Shown: positions 1-11,317 of the stretch, piece by piece | Layout: the number at the start of each line of letters is the position of its first letter | Position numbering within the stretch: the first letter of the stretch is position 1 | DNA from: Schoenoplectus triqueter | Lineage: Eukaryota > Streptophyta > Magnoliopsida > Poales > Cyperaceae | Direction: 5' to 3' | DNA length: 64,000 nucleotides | NCBI GenBank assembly: GCA_964058805.1 | Contig: CAXKVV010000580.1 | Span: forward strand, 1 to 64,000 | The notes under the pieces: model-generated | Told to the model about the DNA's origin: nothing | Seen by the model: the letters and a program-made list of their open reading frames with translations, nothing else | The model's database searches: none | Position numbers and translations under genes: made by a program

Positions 1-1111
1 CCAATAAAAAAATTGTAATATAATGTAAATAGAGAAGAGTGAGAGAAAGGCAAACACAAGGGTTTTAACGGAGTTCGAATATTGACGATCCTACTCTTCG
101 GGACTCCCGACCCCCGACACGGTAACAAAATCGAGCCGATGTACTAAATGAAGTAACAATTTATAAAGTTTAACCTTTCTCTTCTCACACAAAGCAAATG
201 AAAGGTGAAAGACCGGAGTGAGATCACGTCTCGAAGGAGCGAGCTCAAAGGCTCTAAAGATGCGAGTGCACAATGTCTCGAAGGTGTTAGCTCACGGCTA
301 GATCAAATACTAGAGAAAGGAAGAGAGACTAAAGCTCTAGATTTGATAATAGAGGGAAAGAGATCAAATCAATTTAATTGAATCTTTGAATTTTGCCAAT
401 TAGCTTAAAATTGGTTGCTCTCTCTATAATAATTTTGCTCGTTTAAATATGATAATATTTTGCTAAAATGAACTCATGCTCTTGAGGAAAGAAAGAGCTA
501 ACCTTTATATAGAAAAAAGCAACACTGAAAAAGTGATTCTGCACACAAACCATTACAGAACGGTTTGCAACCGATACACAATAATTTTTAATCATATCTT
601 ATTCATACAATATCAGATTTGGATGATCAAAAATATTTTGGAACGATAAGACAAAAATCTACAACTTTTTTTTGGATAATTTCCAAATTCAGAGATAATC
701 ATAGTCTAAAATCTGATTGAAAATGGAAAAGTTTTCTGCTTGCAAACTGTTACAACGGTTTAAGGAACCATTACACCAGTTTGCAAGAATATAGTCGTTA
801 CTAACCGTTATTTTTGTTTTTTTCTTCAAAAACTATAACATAATGGTTTGGACCATTTTCAATAGTTTAGGACCAGCAACTACAAAGAAAAAGTTCAGTC
901 AATACTCTATGTAAGTTGAATCGATCTGTTTGTAGATTCAATTTACATTGTACCTCAAAGATAGAGCTGATATGTTAGTAAGTTCATCTTCTCTGTCATT
1001 CCTACCTCACTGGACTGATCTGTTAGTAAGTCCAGAGTGCTTTAGTGATCTCATCACTGAAGCAATTGACCACTCGACCACTTGATTATCATTTAGCTAT
1101 AGTATTTACTT
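1..1111 (-). repeat. Copia-like LTR, truncated by window edge
   Basis: Read on the minus strand this has LTR architecture: a U3-like part with repeated AACGG/CCGTT words, a TATA box (minus-strand CTATATAAAGG at about 502-513), then a pyrimidine-rich leader. Its distal part resembles the same part of the copia LTR at 39136-40296: both carry a 'tagt...atcgg' block followed by 'agtcccg' and '(c)gtag'. A minus-strand purine run (plus strand cttccccctttcgag, about 1110-1125) would fit the polypurine tract next to a 3' LTR. The outer LTR boundary is uncertain and no TG/CA end was pinned. There is no coding capacity. Confidence 0.5.
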
Positions 1112-1132
1112 CCCCCTTTCGAGATCCAGAGG

Positions 1133-1137
1133 TGTCT
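1133..1137. repeat. Target-site duplication TGTCT, left copy
   Basis: TGTCT lies directly before the TG start of the 5' LTR and is repeated exactly after the CA end of the 3' LTR at 11313-11317. A perfect 5-bp duplication shows a single intact integration. Confidence 0.95.
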
Positions 1138-2579
1138 TGATAAGCCAAAATCACATATATATTCTGATAGGATTTGGTATCTAAAACTATACCATTTTAC
1201 CCTTTTTATGTACTTTTTAGTTCAATTAGTTGATTTAGTTTGGATATTGCACAAAGTTCGAGATACTGCAATGGTTTCTTTGATTTTAGGACTTTTGGAG
1301 CATTTTGGGAATATTTGGATGAAGATGGAGTAAGTTAGGCGCAACTAGAACAATGAAGATCTTGCTGGAGAAAAACTGCATGAACCTTTTGACCCAAAAA
1401 GTTATCTTTTCGGGTCGAAAAGAGCTCTCTGTCAAGAAACCGCGTGAACTTTTTGGGTCAAAATCTTTTCTTTTCGGGCCGTAAAGAGCGGTTCTGTTTC
1501 GCCCCTGAAAGCATCTCTTCGCCCCAGAAGGCTCCAGATTCGATTTTAAACAGAAGAGAACGCCTCCAAAAGTCCATAACCGCCCTAGGACAGATTGAAG
1601 AGAAGTTTTTTGGAGTTTCTTTGAGAGATTTGGAGAGAGAAGAAGGCAAAAGAAGGAGAAATCAAAAACTGGGTGTAACTCTTACTCTCTTGATGATTTT
1701 CTTTCTGTTTTTCATTGTTTTTATCTGTGATTCTTTCTCTTCCATGGAAGAGTAGTCGTCTCTCTAGGGTTTAGGCATGTAACTTGAAACTTGAAGTTTA
1801 ATCGTACTTATTGTTGTTTTAATTGTTTTATTTTATGAATTGCTTTTGTGATTGTATTACTGTGCATGGATTGAATTGTTTTATGTTTGTATTAGTAATC
1901 CGTCTGGGATTAAAAACCCTAGATAGCATAGATTCATAACCTACAAACGATATTAGATTTGCACATGTATCTTAGAGAATTATTTAGGTTTCTAACCAAA
2001 ATCTGATGGTTCTCCGACCTCCAAAAGCGGTATCTAACCCTAGGTGATGGACCTAACCGTGAAGTCTAGGTTAGTTGGGACTTTTCTGAACATTTAAAGT
2101 ATTAATTAGATGGACCTAACCGTGAATAATTAATCTTTGAAAGGTTTAGAATTACCAGAACTTAACGGGTTTTAATTAGGAAGAACGATGGACTTAACCG
2201 TGAAGTTTGCCCTAATTGAAATACTGTGCCAAACCCTAACCAGGAACTTGGTACTAAATTAGATGGTAACCCTCATAAATTAGCGTTAAAATACATAAAT
2301 AGTACAATTAAAACTCAAGTGGATGGTGATGCTGAAACCCTAGACTCTCTTAACCTTGAAGTAATCCAAACTTAGTTCAATTTACTTGTTAATTTTAGAG
2401 AATTATTTAGTTTAGAAACCTTTTCAGATTTTACGGTCTAGCTTAAAGAAGTTGTCTATATTGATAGTTTAATCAGTCTCTGTGGGATCGATACCTAAAT
2501 ACTACACGGTAGGTCGTGCGCTTGTGGCTTCCTCTTGTGTGTATTAGGTTAATTTTATTAGTTTGAAAATATCACAACA
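1138..2579 (+). repeat. 5' LTR of the Athila element
   Basis: 1442 bp, TG...CA, near-identical to 9869-11312. It holds two tandem-like 'TTTTTGGGTCAAAA...TTTTCGGG' blocks around 1390-1500, also found in the internal region near 8145-8268. A 103-codon open frame at 1444-1755, repeated in the 3' LTR, resembles no protein I know and is probably leader or U3/R sequence. Copies of 'gatgg(a/t)cctaaccgtgaa' recur at about 2045-2220. Confidence 0.95.
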
Positions 2580-2586
2580 AGCTTTT

Positions 2587-2604
2587 TGGCGCCGTTGCCG
2601 GGGA
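2587..2604 (+). other. Primer binding site, tRNA-Asp
   Basis: TGGCGCCGTTGCCGGGGA starts seven bases after the 5' LTR end. It is complementary to the 3' end of plant tRNA-Asp, the primer typical of Athila/Tat elements, so minus-strand DNA synthesis would start here. Confidence 0.92.
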
Positions 2605-2822
2605 CTGTTTTTAAATATCGATTGATCCAATAGTATTAAAGACTAGACCTTTCTTTTATTTTTATTATTATTCTTTTTTTACCTTTATCTTGTTCTTTTC
2701 TTGCAGGTTAAAAACTGGCTAGTGACCCACCGTTGCTAGTCTATCAGAGATCAAGGCTTAGACGTGTCACTCCCATCACCGACCTTCAACCTGAACGTCT
2801 AGATTTTAGAGATGTGATCAAC

Positions 2823-5800
2823 ATGGCAGCTAATGATGAAGACAACCGCCTTCTCAAGGACTTCACTGCACCCCGAGCGGGTGAACTTAACATGGGCTAC
2901 ACTGTGCCGACTGTGGCAGCAAATGACTTCGAACTCAAGCCGGCCCTAATCAACATGGTCTCTCAAAATCAATTTGCCGGCTTAGCTCATGAAGACCCAA
3001 ATCAGCACCTTGCCAACTTTGAAGAATTTTGCAATACCTTGAAGATGAATGGAGTCACACCTGATGCGATCAAGCTTCGGCTCTTTCCATTTTCTCTTAG
3101 GGATCGAGCAAAAGGGTGGCTCAGGTCTTTGACACCAACCACGGTAGCTACATGGGCCCAAATGTCAGCGGTGTTTCTTTCTAAGTACTTCCCTCCTTCT
3201 AAGACCGTGGCCCTTAGAAATCAAATCACTAACTTTGGGCAGAAAGAGGGGGAGTCTCTGAGCGATACTTGGGACCGCTATCAAGAGCTGCTACGGACGT
3301 GTCCTCATCATGGTTTTGAGAAATGGCGTCTCTTACAGACTTTCTATGAGGGGTTGACCAACAATACCAGAATGACAATTGATGCCGCAGCGGGTGGGAG
3401 TCTCATGAACAGGAGGATTGGTGAGGCATACAGCCTAATCGAGGAGATGGCGCTCAACCAAGTCCAATGGTCAACCGAAAGAGAACCAACAAAAGCCCAC
3501 GTGTCTGGTAGATTTGAGACCGATCAAATCACCAAGCTGCAAGCAATGGTCGAAGCGCTTCAAACCGAGAACCGTCAGATCAAGTCCGAGATCCGCCAAA
3601 ACAAGAGGCAAGATTCAGCAAATGCCTCATCTGTTGATCAGTTTTTCCTTTGCGCAACCTGTGGATGCACCGACCATCTTACGGTTAATTGCATTTACCA
3701 GCAGATGGAAGAAGGGAGCGTTGAGCAAGCAAACATGCTAAACAACAATTTTAGACCACAAAACAATCCCTATTCCAACACATATAACCCAGGATGGCGG
3801 AACCACCCAAATTTCTCATGGAGAAATGATCAAGGGCAGCAAAATCCGAGTCAAGGCCGCTCCAATCAAGGTTTTGGACAGAGACAATTCGAACCGGCAG
3901 CTCAACCACCAAAGTCCAACCTTGAACGCTTGATTGAGAACTTCATCGAAAATCAAACTGTTACAAACCAGAAAAATGATGATAAGTTCGAAGAAATTAA
4001 TCAAAGGATGAAGAATCTGGAGAATCAAATTGCACAACAAGCGACTGCCACTACCCGCCAACAAGGTCAACTCCCGCCTAAACCTGAACAAAACCCCAGG
4101 GAGCAAGCCAAAGCAATCACACTCCGCAGCGGAAAGGAGTATGGAGGCTCGTCAATGCCAGCGAAAGAAGAGCCGGAGCAACCACCTAAACAAACACAAG
4201 AGAAGGAAGGGGAAAAGACGAATGATGAACTTGAAGGCAAAGGTTCAAACTCTACAAAACAGGTAAAGGAGGATGTACCCAAGTACATACCTCCACACAG
4301 GTTTGTCCCTTTTCCCGAAAGGTTGGCCAATTCAAAACTAAAAAAACAATACGGTAAATTTGTGGAATTGCTTAAACAATTGAATGTCAATATACCTTTT
4401 ACCGATGTTGTGACTCAAATGCCAACCTACGCTAAGTTTTTCAAGGAGATATTGACAAACCGTAGGGAATTAGAGGATGTCCAGACAGTGACTTTGACCG
4501 AGGAGGTGAGTGCGCTTGTTATGAATAAGTTGCCCCCTAAACTCAATGACCCTGGTAGTTTTACAATACCATGTTCAATAGGAAGTGTCAACACTTACCA
4601 GGCCCTTTGTGACTTAGGCGCAAGTGTGAGCCTGATGCCTAAGTCAATTTTTGAGAAAATTGGTATCTATGACCTTAAACCAACTCGAATATCATTACAA
4701 TTGGCAGATAGGTCTGTTAGACTACCATTGGGCGTGATTGAGGATGTTCCAATTCAAGTCGGTAAATTCTTTATCCCAACTGATTTTATGGTGATTGACA
4801 TGGAAGAGGACAACCTAATACCTTTGTTGTTGGGTCGTCCATTTTTTAGGACAGCCGGTGCTTTAATTGATGCACGTGATGGAAAAATCATCATTAGAGT
4901 AGGGGATGAAGAAGTAGAATTTTATGCTAACAAAATTTTAAAATTTCCTTCCAATGATCAAAATATTTGCAGGATTGATGAGATTGATGCTTGTGTAGCA
5001 GAAAAATTTGGAAAGATGATGAATGATGAAGAAATATTCTCTGCTGAAGCCGACGCACCGTCTAAGACTCCGGAAGTCGAACTCAAGCCGCTTCCTTCAT
5101 CCCTTCGCTATGAGTTCCTAGGCCCAGATGAGACTTATCCGGTGATCATTAATGCAGACTTAGACCTGACCCAAACTCACAAACTCTTGAGCGAACTGAG
5201 GAAACACCGTAAGGCGATAGGGTACACTATTGATGACCTTGTTGGAATCAGCCCTGCAATATGCATGCACCACATCTACATGGAAGAAGGGTACAAACCG
5301 ACAAGAGAGCCACAGCGAAGGCTAAACCCTAACATGTCCGAGGTGGTGTGGAAGGAGATTCATAAACTCTTGGATGCCGGCATCATTTACTCAATTTCCG
5401 ACAGCCGGTGGGTGAGTCCCGTCCATGTGGTACCTAAGAAGGGTGGCACCACGGTGATAAAAGGGACCAATGATGAATTAATCTCAACAAGGGTAGTCAC
5501 TGGATGGAGGATGTGCATCGACTACCGTAAACTCAACAAAGCCACCCGCAAAGACCATTTCCCTCTCCCTTTTATTGACCAAGTCTTGGAGAGACTTGCT
5601 AAACATTCTTATTTTTGCTATCTTGATGGGTATAGCGGGTTCTTCCAAATTCCGATTCACCCCGAGGATCAAGAGAAGACAACCTTCACCTGCCCATATG
5701 GAACTTTTGCATACCGCCGGATGCCCTTCGGCCTTTGCAACGCACCCGCAACTTTTCAACGAGCGATGATGGGTATATTTTCTGATATGATTGAAAGAAG

Positions 5801-7979
5801 CATGGAGGTATTTATGGATGATTTTTCAGTTTATGGAACAACATTTGATGAATGTCTGGAAAATCTATCAAAAGTCCTAAAGCGGTGTGAAGAGGTAAAT
5901 TTAGTTCTAAATTGGGAGAAATGTCATTTTATGGTACAACAGGGGGTAGTCTTGGGACATGTGATATCAAATAAGGGTTTAGAAGTTGATAAGGCTAAAA
6001 TTGAAGTGATTGAAAGATTGCCTGCTCCAACATGTGTTAAGGATGTTAGAAGTTTTTTAGGGCATGCGGGATTTTATCGCCGCTTTATTAAAGATTTCTC
6101 CAAAATTGCCAAACCCCTAACAAACTTAACCATGAAGGATACTATTTTTGAATTTGATGACCCTTGTGAGAAGGCTTTTTGCAGGATAAAGGAAGCCTTA
6201 ATTTCAGCCCCAATTCTTCAACCACCAAGTTGGAGCGAACCATTCGAGATTATGTGTGATGTAAGTGACTATGCCGTTGGAGCGGTGCTAGGGCAGCGAA
6301 AGGATAGCAAACCGTGTGTTATTTACTATGCAAGCAAGGTGCTGGATGAGACTCAAGCCAACTACACCACAACAGAAAAGGAGCTGCTAGCGGTGGTGTT
6401 CGCTATCAACAAATTTCGACCATATCTTGTGGACTCTAAAGTCATAGTCTACACCGATCATGTTGCCGTTCGTTACCTGCTTACGAAGAAAGATGCCAAG
6501 CCGAGACTAATTCGATGGATTCTTCTACTACAAGAGTTTGACCTGGAGATCAAGGACAAGAAAGGGACGGAAAATTCTGTGGCGGATCACTTGTCTCGAC
6601 TTAGACCTGAACCGAAAGAAGGAGAGCTCCCGATTGATGATTCCTTTGCCGATGAACAGCTGTACCGAGTCCAAACCGTTACCATCCCTTGGTATGCGGA
6701 TTTTGTGAATTTCCTGGCATGCGGGATCATACCACATGAGTATAATTATCAGCAGAAAAAGAAGTTCTTGGCAGATGTTAAGCACTATTTTTGGGATGAG
6801 CCGTGGCTTTTCAAGTTAGGGATAGACGACATTCATAGGAGGTGCATTCCAGAAACCGAGATCCAATCCATCCTTTTTCATTGTCATGCATCGCCATATG
6901 GAGGCCACACATCCATTAACAAAACTGCAGCAAGGGTGCTTCAAGCCGGTTTTTATTGGCCGACATTATTCAAGGATGTCAAAACTTATGTCCAAGGTTG
7001 TGATAGATGCCAACGGATGGGGAACATCACAAGAAGAAACGAGATGCCCTTAAATAACATTTTGGAAGTGGAGATTTTCGATGTATGGGGGATCGATTTC
7101 ATGGGACCGTTCCCGAGTTCATGCAACAATAAATACATTCTTGTAGCAGTGGATTATGTTTCCAAGTGGGTTGAAGCGATCCCGAGCCCTAATGCCGATT
7201 CAGCTGTGGTCAAGCGCCTTTTTCAGAAGGTAATATTTCCTAGATTTGGTGTGCCACGAGTAGTGATAAGTGATGGTGGATCCCATTTCATAAACCGCAG
7301 TTTTGCAAATCTTTTGATAAAATATGGGGTGAGACACAAAGTAGCAACTGCCTACCATCCACAAACGAATGACCAAGTTGAGATTTCCAATCGGGAGATT
7401 AAGAATATTTTGGAAAAGATGGTGGGTAGAACAAGGAAATATTGGTCGCTTAAACTAGATGACGCACTTTGGGCATACAGAACGGCATTCAAAACACCGA
7501 TTGAAATGACACCGTTCAAATTGATCTATGGAAAACCTTGCCACCTTCCGGTAGAGTTAGAACACAAGGCATATTGGGCGATAAAAGAGATGAATTACGA
7601 TCTAAAAACAGCAGGTGAGAAAAGAATTTTGGATCTACATGAATTGGAAGAGTTGAGGTTGGAAGCATACGAAAATGCCAAGTTGTACAAGGAAAAAACG
7701 AAGAAATGGCATGACAAACTCATTAGAAGGAAAGATTTTCAAGCTGGAGACCGAGTGCTATTATTCAATTCTCGTCTTAAGTTATTTCCTGGGAAATTAA
7801 GATCTCGGTGGTCGGGACCGTACCAAATTCTGCAAGTCTTTGAGCATGGAGCGGTGGAAATTTGGAGTGAGAAAACCGGAGCATTTAAAGTGAATGGTCA
7901 GAGACTTAAGCATTATCAACATGAAGAAAAAATAGGAGAAGAAGTGGTATTTACTCTGGAAGATACAACTGCATTGTGA
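2823..7979 (+). CDS. gag-pol: Athila gag-pol polyprotein
   Basis: One uninterrupted frame of 1718 residues from ATG 2823. The frame is open back to a stop at 2709 and could start at TTG 2733, which is the numbering used here. Order: gag (capsid-like, about residues 75-240); zinc knuckle C-X2-C-X4-H-X4-C at 307-320; proline/glutamine-rich linker; aspartic protease with DLGA at 627; reverse transcriptase with FMDD at 1027-1030; RNase H with first Asp near 1176; integrase with an HHCC finger and catalytic D1455, D1514, E1550 (DD35E spacing). It makes the virus-like particle and copies and integrates the element. No frameshift, stop or missing catalytic residue was seen, so the enzymes may be functional. 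Upstream is a pyrimidine-rich tract ending TTGCAG (2666-2706) that looks like a 3' splice site. The exact start codon is uncertain. Confidence 0.93.
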   Translation: MAANDEDNRLLKDFTAPRAGELNMGYTVPTVAANDFELKPALINMVSQNQFAGLAHEDPNQHLANFEEFCNTLKMNGVTPDAIKLRLFPFSLRDRAKGWLRSLTPTTVATWAQMSAVFLSKYFPPSKTVALRNQITNFGQKEGESLSDTWDRYQELLRTCPHHGFEKWRLLQTFYEGLTNNTRMTIDAAAGGSLMNRRIGEAYSLIEEMALNQVQWSTEREPTKAHVSGRFETDQITKLQAMVEALQTENRQIKSEIRQNKRQDSANASSVDQFFLCATCGCTDHLTVNCIYQQMEEGSVEQANMLNNNFRPQNNPYSNTYNPGWRNHPNFSWRNDQGQQNPSQGRSNQGFGQRQFEPAAQPPKSNLERLIENFIENQTVTNQKNDDKFEEINQRMKNLENQIAQQATATTRQQGQLPPKPEQNPREQAKAITLRSGKEYGGSSMPAKEEPEQPPKQTQEKEGEKTNDELEGKGSNSTKQVKEDVPKYIPPHRFVPFPERLANSKLKKQYGKFVELLKQLNVNIPFTDVVTQMPTYAKFFKEILTNRRELEDVQTVTLTEEVSALVMNKLPPKLNDPGSFTIPCSIGSVNTYQALCDLGASVSLMPKSIFEKIGIYDLKPTRISLQLADRSVRLPLGVIEDVPIQVGKFFIPTDFMVIDMEEDNLIPLLLGRPFFRTAGALIDARDGKIIIRVGDEEVEFYANKILKFPSNDQNICRIDEIDACVAEKFGKMMNDEEIFSAEADAPSKTPEVELKPLPSSLRYEFLGPDETYPVIINADLDLTQTHKLLSELRKHRKAIGYTIDDLVGISPAICMHHIYMEEGYKPTREPQRRLNPNMSEVVWKEIHKLLDAGIIYSISDSRWVSPVHVVPKKGGTTVIKGTNDELISTRVVTGWRMCIDYRKLNKATRKDHFPLPFIDQVLERLAKHSYFCYLDGYSGFFQIPIHPEDQEKTTFTCPYGTFAYRRMPFGLCNAPATFQRAMMGIFSDMIERSMEVFMDDFSVYGTTFDECLENLSKVLKRCEEVNLVLNWEKCHFMVQQGVVLGHVISNKGLEVDKAKIEVIERLPAPTCVKDVRSFLGHAGFYRRFIKDFSKIAKPLTNLTMKDTIFEFDDPCEKAFCRIKEALISAPILQPPSWSEPFEIMCDVSDYAVGAVLGQRKDSKPCVIYYASKVLDETQANYTTTEKELLAVVFAINKFRPYLVDSKVIVYTDHVAVRYLLTKKDAKPRLIRWILLLQEFDLEIKDKKGTENSVADHLSRLRPEPKEGELPIDDSFADEQLYRVQTVTIPWYADFVNFLACGIIPHEYNYQQKKKFLADVKHYFWDEPWLFKLGIDDIHRRCIPETEIQSILFHCHASPYGGHTSINKTAARVLQAGFYWPTLFKDVKTYVQGCDRCQRMGNITRRNEMPLNNILEVEIFDVWGIDFMGPFPSSCNNKYILVAVDYVSKWVEAIPSPNADSAVVKRLFQKVIFPRFGVPRVVISDGGSHFINRSFANLLIKYGVRHKVATAYHPQTNDQVEISNREIKNILEKMVGRTRKYWSLKLDDALWAYRTAFKTPIEMTPFKLIYGKPCHLPVELEHKAYWAIKEMNYDLKTAGEKRILDLHELEELRLEAYENAKLYKEKTKKWHDKLIRRKDFQAGDRVLLFNSRLKLFPGKLRSRWSGPYQILQVFEHGAVEIWSEKTGAFKVNGQRLKHYQHEEKIGEEVVFTLEDTTAL

Positions 7980-8025
7980 AAATCTCCGAAGCAAAGTCGG
8001 GCTCACGACGTTAAATAGGGCGCTT

Positions 8026-8043
8026 CTTGGGAGGCAACCCAAG
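8026..8043 (+). other. Post-pol hairpin motif
   Basis: CTTGGG-AGGCAA-CCCAAG forms a perfect 6-bp stem 47 bases after the pol stop. As I recall, a GGGAGGCAACCCA box follows pol in many Athila-type elements. The role is unknown; an RNA stem acting in transcript processing or packaging is a guess. Confidence 0.6.
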
Positions 8044-8144
8044 TTCTTCTACAAATTTTTATTTTTATTTTTATTTTCATTTTTTTTAGGTTAGCTTACT
8101 TATTGTTGTTTTGAAAAAAAAAAAGGGGGGGAATCAGAAAAACC

Positions 8145-8268
8145 AGAGAAACCAGAGGAGAGTTTTTGAGTCAAAAAACTTAAGTTTTCGGGTGGAAAAG
8201 AGATGACACAGAGAAACCAGAGGAGAGTTTTTGGGTCAAAAACTTAAGTTTTCAGGTGGAAAAGAGGT
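8145..8268 (+). repeat. Imperfect ~63-bp tandem repeat in Athila 3' region
   Basis: Two units (about 8145-8209 and 8210-8268) share 'agagaaaccagaggag', 'gtttttg(g/a)gtcaaaaa' and 'cttaagttttc(g/a)ggtgg'. The core is related to the 'tttttgggtcaaaa...cttttcggg' blocks of the LTRs, suggesting that LTR-derived cis sequence was copied inside. Confidence 0.7.
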
Positions 8269-8489
8269 GCCCAACAATTTTAACAGAATAAACCCTTCAC
8301 CTCTCTCTCCTTGGCAGCCGAACCATTTCTTTCCCTTTACCTCCCCCTTTCCAAATCGCACAGCCGCCGCCTCTCACACCAGCAACCGCCGCCTCTTCTC
8401 GCTCCTCTCTGCGCCTCAGACCAGCCGCTAGATCCGACCCACCTGCCGAACCTAGCGCCCCAGCGTCTCCCCGAATTCCCATCAATGCA

Positions 8490-8699
8490 TTGATCCTCGA
8501 GCAATTGCAAAAGATGTCACGACGCATGGACTCAATGGAGCAACGCCAATACGAGACATGGTTCTACACTCGTCGCATGTACAATTGGCACGTTCAGAAT
8601 GACCATTTTTCGGAGGACTTAATCCCACCCCGACCACGCGACGAGCCGACTAGTCCGACCCCACGGCAAGGTTCCCCTAGCCGTGCTCCAGAGGATTGA
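8490..8699 (+). pseudogene. Possible remnant of Athila env-like ORF
   Basis: A 69-residue frame starting MILEQLQKMSRRMDSMEQRQ, with aromatic and charged residues and a proline/serine-rich tail (PPRPRDEPTSPTP). Its position between pol and the 3' LTR, and the 'RMDSMEQRQ' style, resemble the C-terminal part of the third ORF of Athila elements. The upstream part is missing or out of frame. GC content is higher here (8300-8700) than in surrounding DNA. It could also be a chance frame. Confidence 0.4.
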
Positions 8700-9850
8700 G
8701 GACTCTCGATTTGGTCTCACAATGGCTAGCATCATCGGCACATTGTGAGTTCTCTCTTTCCCTCTCTTTTATTTTCATTTCGAGCAGTGAGGTTACTGCT
8801 TTGTTTAAGCTTGGGGGGGGATTGAAATTGTATCTGCATGCATTTAGGATTGCATTTAGTTTCTTTATTTTCATATTTAAATTTTAGTGGGTAGTTTTGT
8901 AAAAGTTTTGAAAAATCTTAAGGAAAATATGGGCAAAGGAGTAGCCTTATCGGAAATTTAGGAAATTGATTAGGGAATATACAAATTTTTCTAACGTAAC
9001 ACATGGTGAATGAAAAGGGTGTTTGAAATTGAAAAAAAAAATGCTTTGAGAAGTTTCTTGAATGATAAGTGCCTAGAAATTGACGTCCTCCCACAAATCT
9101 TTATCAAATCTTCGAAATCCAATTTGTTTGACTACTTAAATGGAAAATTTTAACTGACAAGAGTGATTATGGCGGGTGTCGACCGGTGCTTTTGAAAAAT
9201 CTTTTATAAAAATCAAAAGGATCTGAATATATATAAAAATCATTAGAAGGTCCAAATTTACTAGGAAACACCACGGTTAAGAGTACACATGCCATGTCAT
9301 TCGCAAATAAAAAAAATGATGATTCAAATAAAGTCACTTTAAGTCTCAAATGTGCTAAGGCGGTCTATGGAACTCCCTAACCCCAATATAGCACGAGACA
9401 GCCTCATGTGCGCGTTAAGGGTTTCTCAATAAAGCTTTTTAGCTATAAATAAATAAAAAAAAAAACCGCGCGAGGTTCAGAATTATCATTGTATTTTTTT
9501 TTTCTTGTGGATTTCCTAGATTTCATTTCATTTGTGAGGGGAAGAAAAAATTTGGGTGCATATCATTTAGGAAAGATTTTAGAGCATAACATTGAAAGTT
9601 GATGTCTAATATAAATATCCTTGAGTAAAACGTCATGTGTGAAATCGGAAATAACAGAAATTCCCAAGGCTTTTCCCAGAAATTTGTATAATGGCCGAAT
9701 AAATTTGAAAATATTTGTCTTAAGATTTATCATCTCTTTTTCAGATAAACCCATGATCTTTAGCATATAGGTTAGGATTTATTTTAGACTAGGTTAGTTT
9801 AGAGACCGTCCTTTTGTCTAGGTTTAAAACTTGCTTGAGGGCAAGCAAGA
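8700..9850 (+). other. Non-coding 3' internal region of Athila
   Basis: AT-rich sequence between the env-like remnant and the polypurine tract. I see no convincing reading frame on either strand. It contains a second purine-tract-like sequence at 8804-8820. Confidence 0.7.
8804..8820 (+). other. Internal polypurine-tract-like sequence
   Basis: TTTAAGCTTGGGGGGGG repeats the 14-mer TTTAAGCTTGGGGG of the real tract at 9851, about 1.05 kb upstream of it. It may be a second plus-strand priming site or a relic. Confidence 0.55.
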
Positions 9851-9868
9851 TTTAAGCTTGGGGGAGTT
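9851..9868 (+). other. Polypurine tract
   Basis: TTTAAGCTTGGGGGAGTT directly precedes the TG start of the 3' LTR, the expected place for plus-strand DNA priming. Confidence 0.85.
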
Positions 9869-11312
9869 TGATAAGCCAAAATCACATATATATTCTGATA
9901 GGATTTGGTATCTAAAACTATACCATTTTACCCTTTTTATGTACTTTTTAGTTCAATTAGTTGATTTAGTTTGGATATTGCACAAAGTTCGAGATACTGC
10001 AATGGTTTCTTTGATTTTAGGACTTTTGGAGCATTTTGGGAATATTTGGATGAAGATGGAGTAAGTTAGGCGCAACTAGAACAATGAAGATCTTGCTGGA
10101 GAAAAACTGCATGAACCTTTTGACCCAAAAAGTTATCTTTTCGGGTCGAAAAGAGCTCTCTGTCAAGAAACCGCGTGAACTTTTTGGGTCAAAATCTTTT
10201 CTTTTCGGGCCGTAAAGAGCGGTTCTGTTTCGCCCCTGAAAGCATCTCTTCGCCCCAGAAGGCTCCAGATTCGATTTTAAACAGAAGAGAACGCCTCCAA
10301 AAGTCCATAACCGCCCTAGGACAGATTGAAGAGAAGTTTTTTGGAGTTTCTTTGAGAGATTTGGAGAGAGAAGAAGGCAAAAGAAGGAGAAATCAAAAAC
10401 TGGGTGTAACTCTTACTCTCTTGATGATTTTTTTTTTCTGTTTTTCATTGCTTTTATCTGTGATTCTTTCTCTTCCATGGAAGAGTAGTCGTCTCTCTAG
10501 GGTTTAGGCATGTAACTTGAAACTTGAAGTTTAATCGTACTTATTGTTGTTTTAATTGCTTTATTTTATGAATTGCTTTTGTGATTGTATTACTGTGCAT
10601 GGATTGAATTGTTTTATGTTTGTATTAGTAATCCGTCTGGGATTAAAAACCCTAGATAGCATAGATTCATAACCTACAAACGATATTAGATTTGCACATG
10701 TATCTTAGAGAATTGTTTAGGTTTCTAACCAAAATCTGATGGTTCTCCGACCTCCAAAAGCGGTATCTAACCCTAAGTGATGGACCTAACCGTGAAGTCT
10801 AGGTTAGTTGGGACTTTTCTGAACATTTAAAGTATTAATTAGATGGACCTAACCGTGAATAATTAATCTTTGAAAGGTTTAGAATTACCAGAACTTAACG
10901 GGTTTTAATTAGGAAGAACGATGGACTTAACCGTGAAGTTTGCCCTAATTGAAATACTGTGCCAAACCCTAACCAGGAACTTGGTACTAAATTAGATGGT
11001 AACCCTCATAAATTAGCGTTAAAATACATAAATAGTACGATTAAAACTCAAGTGGATGGTGATGCTGAAACCCTAGACTCTCTTAACCTTGAAGTAATCC
11101 AAATTTAGTTCAATTTACTTGTTAATTTTAGAGAATTATTTAGTTTAGAAATCTTTTCAGATTTTACGGTCTAGCTTAAAGAAGTTGTCTATATCGGTAG
11201 TTTAATCAGTCTCTGTGGGATCGATACCTAAATACTACACGGTAGGTCGTGCGCTTGTGGCTTCCTCTTGTGTGTATTAGGTTAATTTTATTAGTTTGAA
11301 AATATCACAACA
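9869..11312 (+). repeat. 3' LTR of the Athila element
   Basis: 1444 bp. Compared with the 5' LTR I count ten substitutions, all transitions, and one 2-bp difference in the T run near 10430. That is about 0.7% divergence. It is followed by the right target duplication. Confidence 0.95.
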
Positions 11313-11317
11313 TGTCT
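11313..11317. repeat. Target-site duplication TGTCT, right copy
   Basis: Exact match to 1133-1137. Confidence 0.95.

Larger units (their letters stand above)
1138..11312 (+). mobile_element. Complete Athila-type Ty3 LTR retrotransposon
   Basis: A 10,175-bp element with two ~1.44-kb LTRs beginning TGATAAGCC and ending AACA, a perfect TGTCT target duplication, a tRNA-Asp primer site, one uninterrupted gag-pol frame (2823-7979) and a purine tract before the 3' LTR. Lineage: the gag sequence (EDPNQHL..., [13 protein letters not shown]), the DLGA protease motif, the tRNA-Asp primer site and the ~1.9-kb gap after pol all fit the Athila branch of non-chromodomain Ty3 elements. By eye the LTRs differ by about ten substitutions, all transitions, plus one 2-bp indel in a T run, so the insertion is recent. 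Athila elements usually carry an env-like ORF after pol; here only a short remnant is seen. It is inserted beside the minus-strand copia-like LTR at the window start. Confidence 0.95.

Noticed and set aside
1444..1755. 103-codon frame in the Athila 5' LTR, repeated as 110 codons at 10175-10507
   Set aside because: Identical by LTR duplication, its end altered by a T-run indel, and unlike any protein I know. Treated as LTR leader or U3 sequence.
2733..2822. TTG as gag start
   Set aside because: A non-ATG start is possible but the ATG at 2823 opens a conserved gag N-terminus; the upstream residues are only noted.
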